Origin: Loripinus fragilis
Lineage: Eukaryota > Mollusca > Bivalvia > Lucinida > Lucinidae
Length of the DNA: 64,000 nucleotides
Direction: 5' to 3'
Assembly (NCBI GenBank): GCA_964019695.1
Contig: OZ026520.1
Location: 29,112,120-29,176,119, forward strand
The stretch's first letter is position 1, and each line of letters opens with the position of its first letter. The translations under genes and the position numbers were made by a program. The notes under the pieces were generated by a model, which worked only from the letters and a program-made list of their open reading frames with translations, made no database searches and was not told the origin of the DNA. Below are positions 27,401 through 39,400 of this stretch, one piece after another.

Positions 27401-30400
27401 GAATGCTCCAAAGGGGAGCATTGTGCAACACTCTTGACCTTCATTAAGCTACCATTTTCCATTAAGACCTTTGGTTTGTCTATTTTTAAGTAGCCGCTTA
27501 AGACAGGGTTTACTGTAGACATTTTTTAACTATCACCATCATCATCATCACCACCATTACAGGAGCATGGTGGCTCAGTGGTAGAGTGCTTGACTCGAGA
27601 TCAAGGGGTTATGGGTTGGAGCCTCACCAGAGGTACTGTGTTGTGTCCTTGAGCAAGACACTTTATCCTCTTCTTAGTACTGGTTCAACCCAGACAGACC
27701 CATTCTGACATGACTGAAAAATTTTTGATTGGAACATAAAGAAACAGACCAGCTAACAAAACCACCATCATCATCATCAGTTTTTTTATTAACTTGCAGA
27801 TACAGGGGTATCATCCACATCATTGCCCCCTTCCAGGTAGCTGGCTAGCTGCACAAATAGCAGATCTCACACCTGAAATCTGTGTGTTCCTTGCTTGCAT
27901 TGTGATGACTTCTTTTATCAGGTTTATTACAATGAACGTTGTGATTGTTCATTGTACACATCAAGAGTCACAGTACAGAATTTCCAAGATGTTGTCCAGT
28001 ACCTTCTACATAATATGACCTATGCACATGTAAAGTTAGAAGTTGCTACGCCCAACGGTTTGGGAGGAGATGCATTTACAAAACACATTATATGACTTTG
28101 ATCTTGGGAGTCAAGGTCACACAAAATGTAGCCCAGTACTCTCTACATCATGTGACCTATGCACATGCATAGTTTGAAGTTGCTACCTCCAACGGTTTTT
28201 GAGGAGATGTATTTACAAGAAAACTCATTATATGTAGCCCAGTACCCTCTACATCATGTTACCTTTGCAGCTACAAAGTTTGAAGTTGCTACGTCTAACA
28301 GTTTAGGAGATACATTTACAAGAAAATACATTATTTTACCTTAACAAGGTCACAGGAAACTTTGCCAAGTACCCTCTACATCAGTGACCTATGCAGCTAC
28401 ATAGTTTGAAGTTGATATGTCTAATAGTTAAGGAGGAGATGCATTTACAAGAAAATACATTATTTGACATTTGACCTTGGGGTCAAGGTCACACGAAAAG
28501 TTGCCAAGTACCCTCGGCATCATGTGACCTATACAGCTACAAAATTTGAAGTTGCTAGGCCTATCGGTCTATACATTTACAAGAAATGTTACGGACACAC
28601 AGACGCAAGGAAAGAGGGGCGACAGACCGACTTTGGTATGAAATTAATATACCCTTTTTTCTAAAGAAAAAAGCGAGTATAACAAGGCAAGACTGCTCCT
28701 ATAGGACCCTTGTCCTGTTGAATCCAGATAAATCCTTTTTTGTAAAGCACTGTAGGTCGAAATCAGCCAGCTTATAAAGAAGACATCTGATCAGGACCCA
28801 TACTGTTTTTCATTCTGCTTGCAAATACATGCTTATAACTGGAATGCTGCACGTTAACAGGACAAAAATTTGGGAGGAGTGTAGTGCATAAGAAAATTCT
28901 GTATGACAACAGTTCACTCTTTCCTTGCAAGCACCTACTTTTGTCGTCTGCTGACAAAATGTTGGTCCTTATCTGGATCTAAACTGTTTAGCCCTCTGAT
29001 AGCAATGGCATAGCTAGAACGCTGAAAAGTTAAGCACATCAAAGGGAGACTACTGTATCAAGCAATGATTTGCAACAATTACGTCCCTTTTCAAAATGGG
29101 AACTTCTCCTAACGGAAAGAATTTGCCAATTCTTTCATTTAGGAGCAGTTCCTTATGGTATGGAAAATCACTTTTACCACATAAGGTGAACTCCCTTAAG
29201 TGTAACTATTTTTATTACACACGTGCGTATACTGCGCAATGGGCGCTACGCCAATGGATAGTGTTCATTTAAAAAATTTTTTAAGTAATTCTGTAAAAAA
29301 TTCAGTAAACAAAACATGCAAAATTACCCAGCATGCATATTGTCTTTTTTTGTAGGTTCCATAATCATGGATGGTGCTGCAGGGACAGGTGATAATGCTG
29401 GTGGTGGAAGCGGAGGCAGCATACACATTAAAGTACCACTACTTAGAGGAAATGGAAAAATAACTGCAAATGGTGGGAGAGGAGCAGGACTCGGTGGGGG
29501 TGGAGCAGGCGGTAGAATATTTATGGATCTGGATTCGTAAGTACTGCAATAGTATATGGGCCTTGACCTGAGAAAACCTGTCTTCATAGGTTTAGGAACA
29601 ACAAAAGCACAGACCAGACTGCGCAGTCTGATCAGCGCCTTTGTTATTCCCTTATTGAAAAGTATCATATCTAAACTTGCTACAAGAGAGCTTTCAATTT
29701 TCTATCTAGCCTATGTAGCTGAGGAGACCAGTTTGAGACTTGTTTTGTCGGAAACCTCGACAGGTTTGGTCGAATCAAGGCCCATATTTGAGTTGGTACC
29801 CAGCATAAGGTACAAGTTGGCATGTGCATACAACAAAGATTCAAATCAGTCTGCACATCTATGCAGTATGGTCATTGGGATAGCTCCCATTACGAAGTTT
29901 ACGCATGTGCATAATAAAAATAGTAACATTCAAGGGAAATCACCTAATGTCGTAAAAAGTGATTTTCCATACCATAAAGAACTGCTCTTAAAGGAAAGAA
30001 TTCGCTCCCACTTGGAGCGAATTCTTTCCTTAAGATAAGTTCCCATTTTGAAAAGGGATGCAACTGGAATGAATCACTGCTTGCTCCAGTAGTCTCCCTT
30101 TGATTTGCGTAGCTTTTTCAGCGTTCTGGCTATGCCGTTGATGATCAAAAAGTCTTATTTTTCTGCCTGAAATGTTATACCCTTGGCTACCCATAGAGTG
30201 CCTATCGAAGACTCTTATCTGGCTGCTTGTATGTGTAGGCTGATCTGATTCTTGCACACCACATCGGGATTTCCGTTGTTCTTACCCATGTGAGATAATT
30301 CTACGTCACATACCCATACCAACCCAAATGAACAGCTGCAAGTCTTTCGCACCCTTGGCCGCATGTCAATCTGTGACGTTATTGTAATGTTAAAATGAAG

Positions 30401-33400
30401 TCACCATATCGCATCTCAGCATATTCAGGATTTTTTTAAAAGCCTTTTTCATGTTTTTCCAATAAAAATGAGGTAATTTGTGGTGAGCAAGAAAAAGAAT
30501 CCATTATTTGTGTGAGGATGGGATAGAAAAATCTGTCCCTCGAGATCACCGTTTGTCATCACTCAGCAGGCTTCGTGATACCAATTGGTGATCCTCGGGC
30601 AGATTTTTCTATACCACCCTCACACTCATGATGGATTCTTATAAGCTTCAATGGGGGCACATGCGACTTTGTACACTTTGCTGTGTCCAAGCTCATTTGA
30701 AGACTTAAAAATTACAGTAAAACCTGTCTTAAGCGGCCAATCAAAAATAGACAAAACAAAGGTCTTTAAGACAGATGGTAGCTTAATGCAGGTTGAAAGT
30801 ATTTCAGAATGCTCTGCTATACTTTTGCCATGCATTAAGTGATAATCGGTCTTGAAAGTCAATGTTTGGTCTTTTTTTTTTGGGTGGCCGCTTAAGACAG
30901 GTTTTACTGTACAGATCTGTTAGACCAATGAAGGTAAAATGGTGGAAATTAAAGCCTTTTCTTGCTTTAAAGCTCTCAGATGCTGTATTTATCATGCTAA
31001 TAAATGTTAAAATGCCATTTTAACTTTTATGAGTATGATAAATTTCCTGCTGAGTTGAGCATGGAATAAGTTTTATAACTTCGAGGCCTTCTCATTCTCA
31101 GTGAAATAATTGCAAAACTTTACATATTGATTTCGAAATGTTTTGACTGTATTGTTGAATAATTGAATAAAACAGAGATGACCAATTAGCAATTTTGTTC
31201 AGTGTATATGTGTACACAGTTAGATGGTGGCCTGTGAAAGCTAAAATGAGCCAGTGTCCAGTGAAAGCTTACCGTTGGCAGCATGAATAAGTAGTGCTCT
31301 TCCGTGGTCCACTGCTACAGCACCGGAAGTCAGCCTGTTGACTCCCGCTGTGAAGCTACTGTCACCCAGGTTGTGACAGGCTAGTTTCTGGCATGGCTGC
31401 CACTTTCTAGTTTTGTGTAGAAGCCTAGAGAGAAAACTCCTAGATGGGTGACCCTCCCGGGTTAAGGAGCACCATCTATCCACCTGTTACAGGTGGTACT
31501 GGCTTACATGGTTACCAGTAGCAAGATCAGTCTTGAGAAAAAGACCAATCTGGTTCGTACCACAATCTGGTCCTGACCGCAAGACTAACCTGGACCTGAC
31601 CTAGAGGCCTTATTGTATGATATTTTTGTTTACATTTTCCATTATTTTTTCCCTTCAGTAATGCATTCAGTGGTAAGATGTCTGTTTACGGAGCTGGTAA
31701 CGATGATACACTGAATACATTCAAGGCCGGACCAGGTACAATATTTCTACAGGAAGGCAAGCAGCTTCTTCTCACAGTGAGTGGTGATACAGACTCCTCT
31801 ATTCAGAACCAGACCTATGCATACATATCAGGGGCAGATGGTGAAGATGGTGAATTTTCCTACGACCTTCTAACTCTGGATGGTAAGGAAATGGATGAAA
31901 GTTTTCAGGATTATTCCTGAATTCAGGATTTTGAGGCTGACTTTCCATAGAAAGTCAGCCTCAAAATACTGAATTAGGCAGAGTATAATAGCATTTCTGA
32001 TATATTTACAGTTTATCAAAAAAAAATTAACCATTTAAAACTTGAACTGTTAATATTTTGAAGGCATACTGCAAGTTTTAAAATTTGAATTTCAAAAGTT
32101 CAGGATTTTGGAAATTTTGAACTCTCACCCATGTATGGATAAATCCTTTCTTTACTGATAGATTCTTGCAATATCTTGATTGATACAATAGTGTATGAAA
32201 AGTCAATTGTATGTTTTGAGGGTTCACAGGATACAATTTTCAGTATTTGTCTCTGAAGTTTGTTTTTATCCCAGGAAACAGTGCAGCCCCTGCTGGGATG
32301 CAACTTTAAATTGCACCTGTTCTGGGTCTGCTTTGTTTGCTAATTCATCCATCAAGTCTTTTCTGATTGTGGTGATTTCTGATAGTTTTTATATCCTTTG
32401 CATGCAGCTTGGATCCAGATCAGACCTGACATATGACTCTTTTTTGTTGTTGAAGGAAAGTTTTTGAAAAAGTAACATTAAGAATAAAATTGCAAAGAAT
32501 CATGCAAAATGACCCCACATGCATCCATTTGCAGTCACCAAAGGGTATCTACAGGACTACAATTGTCTTGAAAACTGATTTGATTTTTGGAATGTTCGTG
32601 GAATCATGAATACTTCGGGTCTCTTGCAAAGAAAGTGAAGCCAATTTTGGGCTTCATGCTTACTTTGCAAGAGACCCGAAGTATTCATGATTCCATGAAC
32701 ATTCCAACAATCAAATTCATTACTTATATTTACATTTATTATAAATATCTAGAAATTATTAATAATTTAGGTAAAAAACAGTTTTGTATTTAATATGTAA
32801 TCGTATTAATCGGTTTTGTTGGAGTGTAAAATGGAAAAGCGGAACAGCCAGTGTGAACACTGACTGCCAATGGAGCAAACAGGATGCTTGTTTTGCAGGT
32901 GCGAATTAGTTGTGGCTCGCTGTCAATCACAACACCAGTGTCACTTCTGGCAAATGAATTTGATGTTCGAAGCGCATTGCATTGGCAAGCGAGCTTGGCA
33001 GCTGTCAATCATATATTATGTGATTCATGAGGTTATAAACAGGTGGAAAAATCTAAAGATTCATTAAAGACATGCTTTGAAAATGTAAATATGATTTAAT
33101 GACCCTTCCATCAGCTTGGATACACGAAAAGTGGTATTTTCAAAGTTAAACTGGGGGAGAATTTGGGTTTTGTACCTGTCTGGCTGTTTGTTCATTCTTT
33201 GTCTGTCTAGCTGTCCCTCCAACACAAAATCTGTAACTAAACTGATATCCAGTCTAGAGTGATGAAATTTAATCTCGCTGGGTAGAGAGCTGGCTGATTT
33301 AGGGGATAACTGTATTCAAAACTTTCATTTGGGGAGGTATATCGTCGGATATACGGTCGGAACTTGGAAATTTATTTGTATAGCGACACCTGGAGCCATA

Positions 33401-36400
33401 AAAGGTGATTTCCGTAGCTATACTACAGCCCCACAGCCTTGAGACTGGGGATAAGTGGCCCCCACCCCCCTCCCCCATAATTCTGAGTTTTGTTTGGGAC
33501 TGGGAGGGGGCACAAAAGTGTTTTATTCTCTGCAACCAGACTACAGGAGATTTAAAATCCCATCATTTAACAACCCGGGTAACACTCACAGCCCTGTCTG
33601 TGCCCCCACGAGCACCTTTACTTTCAGCAGAATTGTGGGTTATCTGTTATCATCTAGGTAATCTAGGTATTATGTGTATTCCCAATTATGCATTACCATA
33701 TATACTCGCAATATCATATAATGCACGGAAATTTATTTTTTTAGGGCACTTACGGCCTTTTCAGTGGGGGGGGGGGGGGGGGAGCACCCCCCTGGGTCAG
33801 GCACTGAGCAAAGCAGGAAACCAGACCATGGTATAGTCCCAGTCAATAGTCAAAACTATTCCCTCGGCAATAGTTCAGTGACTCATGACATAGCAAAAAT
33901 AAACAGCTACTCCATATATAGATGGTTGGGTAATAATTGAGCCAGTGCATGAGATTTCCAACAATGTGGTATGTGCGACAAGCAAAGCCTCAGCTCAGCC
34001 TGCGCATACGGGCAGTCTGATCAGAGCCTTTGCTCATCGCTTGAATATTCTATGAGTGTTAAGCTACTGACCTAACATCTTTTGGGGTTATAAGGTTAAA
34101 AGGAGGCTGCAAATGCTCATCTGAGTCTATACTTGTCAAAATGCCACTTGTTGGAAATCACATATCGGGGCTCAATTTTGACTATACTACAAACAGGCAT
34201 GAAATAACTGTATATTCTTTTCCTACAGGATATGCTAATGCAATCTATGGCGGGCCCTCAACAAAGTTAGAATTAGCTGATATATCAGGAGACGCAACTG
34301 CAACCATTCATGTGACTGATCAGCAAGTGTTAAAAGCTGCTGTGGTTGACGGTGTCATTAGTATTTTTGAAACTAACATCCACATCATTGTGGGCCCCGA
34401 AGGCACTTTACTTGTTCCATATACAGTGAAAATTGTTACAGTGACATTGGACTTGCATGGCACGGCAACGTTTAAAGAACTGGTTGTAGAAAACAAGGGT
34501 ACCTTCAAAACCCATTCAACAACATTCACATCCATTCTTGGTAAAAATGGGATTGAGCCAAATAGTGAACCAGGATCATTGATTCTTTCTTCCATAAAAC
34601 TGAAGTCGGGATCAAACTATCAGCCTGAAGGCTCTCTAAAATTGCAGTGTTGGACTATTGACATGCAACGCTTAGTCGTGATGGAAACTGATTTTGTAGA
34701 CATTGTAGCTGGTACAGTCAACTTGCAGCGAGGGGCAACTTTAAACGTACGTGGGAGAGCAAGTCCTAGTGACCCTATTGTTCCTGAGAATTCACATGGA
34801 ATAGATAAAAATGGAGGAGCACATGCTGCCCAGGGTGGTGTAGGTTCAGGTAGCAGTATTGACATTGCAGCACAACCATATGGAATTCTTTATAGGAAAG
34901 AGGATATGGAACAAACGGCAATGAGGTCTGGTTCTTCTGGAGGAGGAGGTGGTATGGGAGGAGGTTACATAAAAATTACAGCTGACGACTTCATACTTGA
35001 TGGTATCCTACAGGCTTCTGGAGCTGACTCCACTGCTGGGGGTGGTGGTAGTGGTGGGAGTATTTATGTGCAAGTTAAACAACTGAAAGGTCTTGGTTCA
35101 ATGGTTTCTGATGGTGGCTCTGTTACATGTCATGATTGTGGTGCTGGTAGTGGTGGCTATATTGGAGTCAACATGGTGACGGATTCTTTCGAGGGAAAAT
35201 ATGCTGCTGCTGGGGGTACATCACCAGCTCCCAATGGTAATGGTGGTCCTGGATCTATTTACACAGTTTCTGGTACAAATGGAGAAAAACTTATTGTAGA
35301 CAATAGTAAAAGTAAACAGAAAATATTTTCCATGACACTAGAGGAAAGAGATCCAAATATTGAATTTGATTTTGTTGTTTTATATGATTATGCGAGACTA
35401 CAGATTAAGGAAGATGGCAGAGAAACCTCAATTAAGATCAATAAAGTGGATGGGGATAGCACAGCAACTCTCATTATAAGGACAAATCAGACTGGTTATG
35501 TGGAGAGGGTTCCATCAACCACTGGCGCAAAGATGGATTCCAAATTGAAAATTAATCTTGAACTTCATCATGGAGGCGCATTCATTCTCTCAGAAAGGAC
35601 AAGCATTCTTGGACTAGCAGACATTGCCCTTGATTTAGATGGAACTGTGAAAGGAGTTAAAGATATGATCCTTGGGACACAGAGAAATGCGAGAATTGGA
35701 CCAAATGCCAGAATATTACCAAGTGAATATGCTGTTGTTGATGAAACTGCACCGAAAGTCTCTTTTGGGATTTTACAACTGGAGCCGGGAAGCGTTTGTG
35801 AATATGATCCTAACATTGGTGCACAAATATCCACTGGTTCTCTTAACTTGAAATTTGCTGCAAAAATAAAAGCTGATTACTTTGAAATAAACTCTTCAAA
35901 CATTGATCTTGAATTAGAAAGTGAAATGAGTTGTTCAGGTGTTGATAGACCAGACTCTGACACAATGGATATTACTGATGGATCTGGTAAAGTTGGTGCT
36001 GTAGAAATTGGTGGTGCAGGTCATGGGGGAGAGGGTGGTGGCTCCAAAGATTTATCAGGCTCTCCTTATAATTCATTGTACTTTCCAGAGAAATCTGGAA
36101 GTCGTGGAACAGTCAAGGATGGTACCAAGCTGGGAGGAAAAGGAGGTGGAAGAATTCATCTAAGGGTTGGGAGCCAGTTGATAAATGATGGTAAACTATC
36201 TGCTGATGGGGAACCAGCCAACTCTGAAGGTGGGGGAGGAAGTGGTGGAAGTATTCTTGTAGAAACCTATGATATTGAAGGGTATGGTGAGATATCTAGT
36301 GCTGGTGGTCAAGGGTCAGGAATTAGTTCAGGAGGATCAGGTGGTCTCATAACAATACTCAGCCAAAGTAAGAATCTGTTTGAGGGAGACTATACAGTCA

Positions 36401-39400
36401 ATGGTGGTAAAGGTGGAACAGACACCCACAGTGCTGGTGGTGGAATGGTATATATTAGAGATGTCAGATATGGGAAAGAATATCACACATTGCTATTGGA
36501 TAATCAAAACTTGCCACACAAAAACTCAACTATTGATGAAAAAGGAAAGCCAACACATTATTTTAATGAAGTTCACATAACGAGAAATGCTGCTTTACAT
36601 ATGGCTGAAAACAATACTGGCCAGACAATTATCATTGATAAGTTGTTTGGGGATGGTAGTGGATTGGTACACATCCACAGAACCCAAACAGCTTATATTG
36701 AATATGATACGACAACAAGGAAGGCATTGATCACAGGAATGAATTATATTGTGGATGCTGGAGCAGAGTTGCTTGTTCCTTCCATCGTTTATATATATGG
36801 GCATGGAGTTTACCTGAGTGGACAGACAGAACGCCGATCTAAAGCCATTTTCGGAACCCTGACGGGAGTTTCTGATCTAATTATTGGTTTTGATGGTGTA
36901 CTTTACTTTGGAAATGAAAGCAACACTGCATTCAAAAAAGATGATGAATATCTATATGAGACGGGCGCAGGAGAAGTACAGTTTGGAACAATGGAATTAA
37001 GAGCTCGCTCTCAGTTTAAATTTGCTCCAGATACTGATGCAACAGTTAAAAGTGCTGAGATAAATGTCTTATTTGAAGCAATGGTTTCCGCTGAACATAT
37101 TGTCATTCAGGCTGGTATTCTGAATATTGAGGCAGGGGCTACACTGTCAACCTCAGCTATTGAAAGACCTGAAGACAACCGGGATGAGGAACTTGGTCGA
37201 GGCAATGATGCCACACAGAATGTTTCCGTAGGCACTGGAGGAGGCTATGCAACCTTTGGAGGAGGTAAGAATGAAGAAAACAGTCTTTGTCATTGGTCTA
37301 GTTGAACATTTTTTACTTAATTGCAATTACTTTCTAATCCTTCAGTTTAAACATAAGTTTTGGGTGCCTGCAATTACTTTCTAATCCTTCAGTTTAAACA
37401 TAAGTTTTGGGTGCATGCGATTACTTTCTTATCCTTCAGTTTAAACATAAGTTTTGGGTGCTTGCAATTACTTTCTAATCCTTCAGTTTAAACATAAGTT
37501 TTGGGTGCTTGCAATTACTTTCTTATCCTTCAGTTTAAACATTAGTTTTGAGTGCTTGCAATTACTTTCTAATCCTTCAGTTTAAACCTAAGTTTTGGGT
37601 GCTTGCAATTACTGACTAATCCTTCAGTTTAAACCTAAGTTTTGGGTGCTTGCAATTACTTTCTAATCCTTCATTTAAACATAAGTTTTGGGTGTTTGCA
37701 ATTACTTTCTAGTCCTTAACACTTGAGTTATTGCCCTTGTTTTAGTATATGCAATTATAATGCAAACCATATATTAGCTTTTTTATGTGATAATCTTCAC
37801 ATTTCATCAAAGTTATTATATTTAGCAATTTCTCAATATAGGCCATGATTGCCCAGTGCCTGTAGATAAGCATGGCAGTGTCAAAGTTTTACCTCACCCC
37901 TTTGACCCAAACTAAGGGGTCAAAGGTCAAATGTTTGAATTTCGCAATAACTAATTCAATTGTCAATATTTTTAGCTGAAATTTTGCATGCAGGCAGAGC
38001 AGCAATAGATATGAAACATATGAAAGGGGATTTTAGTTTGAAGGCATGGGTCCAAGCCCCTGGGGTGGACTTAGGGGGTGGAGTGGCGGCCAAAATTTAA
38101 CTTTTTCAGAATATGGTCATGTTGCATATCAAACTAAAGCTGACAACGTTTGCAGCAATATGGTAGCATATATTTTGCCCACAGACACACCCTTGTTGAC
38201 AGTTATTTTGGACTTCGATTATTTGTGTTCTACTACAAATGTTAACCCGTATAAGCCTAGCGTCCTTTTTGTGGGACATAGGCAAACAGGGCAAACCCAG
38301 ATCAGATGCTGCAGAATGGGGTGTCTGATCAGGGTCTTCACAGTTTGCTCTATTAAAAATCAAATAAAAATGAAAACTGCCACCCATCAACCCATAAAAC
38401 AGAAATGGACTGATCCAATTGATAAGAATGGGAAATTTCATTCAGCTTAAATTGGTTAAAAGGACGTATCTATGCATAGAGTCAGATAAGGCATCTTGAA
38501 CATTTTCCATACTCCCAGTATGACAACATTTTCTTATCATACCCAGTATCAGTCCTAGACTAATGATACGAAATCTGTCAGTCATATGACTGGCCTCCAG
38601 ATAAGAATGCGTAATTTTAGTTAAGAGTGTGTAACAAAAAAATGATTATATTTCTCAGACAAAACATATGTTGTAGGAAACAAAAGAACCATCTCAATGA
38701 GACTGTTCTATCGAGCACCCACAACACATGTTAAAATTACTGGATAAGAAAATATTAGCAACTTTACACTCAAAAATTGTGTTTATCTTGACCTGTGATC
38801 CAGAAAGTACTTTGATGCCTGAATCTTGGCTGTTCACAGGTTTAGATAAACACAATTTTGGAGAGTAAAATGTAAATATTCTCTTTAACCTTCAGTTTTA
38901 ACATATGCTTTGGTGCTCAAAAGAACCGTCTCATTGAGACTGTTAGATGCTGGTTCATTTCTCCACAGGGTACTACGATGAAGACAATAATTTGATAAGT
39001 GATGGCGGCAAATACTACGGAAGTCTCTATGATCCTATATATCGTGGGAGTCATGGGGGTAGTGGGTCTTCAGGTACAGGTGGCCGCGGTGGTGGCTATG
39101 TTCGTTTGACAATTTCCTCGCACCTGCTCGTCGATGGTATCATTGATGTAGATGGTTCTCATGGCGACAGTGATTCAGGTGGTGGCTCAGGAGGAACAGT
39201 TGATATCAGGTACAGACAAATAGCTATATTTATACTGAGAGAAAAAAGTTAAGCAATATACTTTGGGGATTCATAGTTTAGAAGAAATAGGAATTATAAT
39301 TTCATAATATCAAAAATATATGTTGACAAACATTTACTATGACATTAACCGGTCGACATTTCACATAATGTAAAGTCTTATTTTAAGTCCCTTTGCTAGA

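Larger units (their letters stand above)
30138..31658 (+). other. Rest of intron 8
   Basis: Contains MITEs at 30493-30640 and 30715-30909 and an unassigned segment (31240-31500) with GATGGGTGACC. No exon was found. The acceptor of exon 9 follows a T-rich tract (ATTATTTTTTCCCTTCAG). Confidence 0.5.

Noticed and set aside
29556..30038. 160-codon plus-strand frame after exon 8
   Set aside because: Lies wholly in MITE and inverted-repeat sequence.
31240..31500. Possible 5S-rRNA-like word GATGGGTGACC in a minus-strand 80-codon frame
   Set aside because: Only a short word matches and the rest does not fit 5S rRNA; the frame has no recognisable domain.
33405..33836. 143-codon plus-strand frame
   Set aside because: Includes a G homopolymer and low-complexity sequence; no domain and no phase-compatible splice sites.
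34141..34228. Upstream Met as a start of exon 10
   Set aside because: The Met and following codons lie in the terminal repeat of a MITE; the acceptor at 34227-34228 fits exon 9 in phase.
37310..37715. CRISPR-like array
   Set aside because: Units are contiguous with no unique spacers; it is a minisatellite in a eukaryotic intron.
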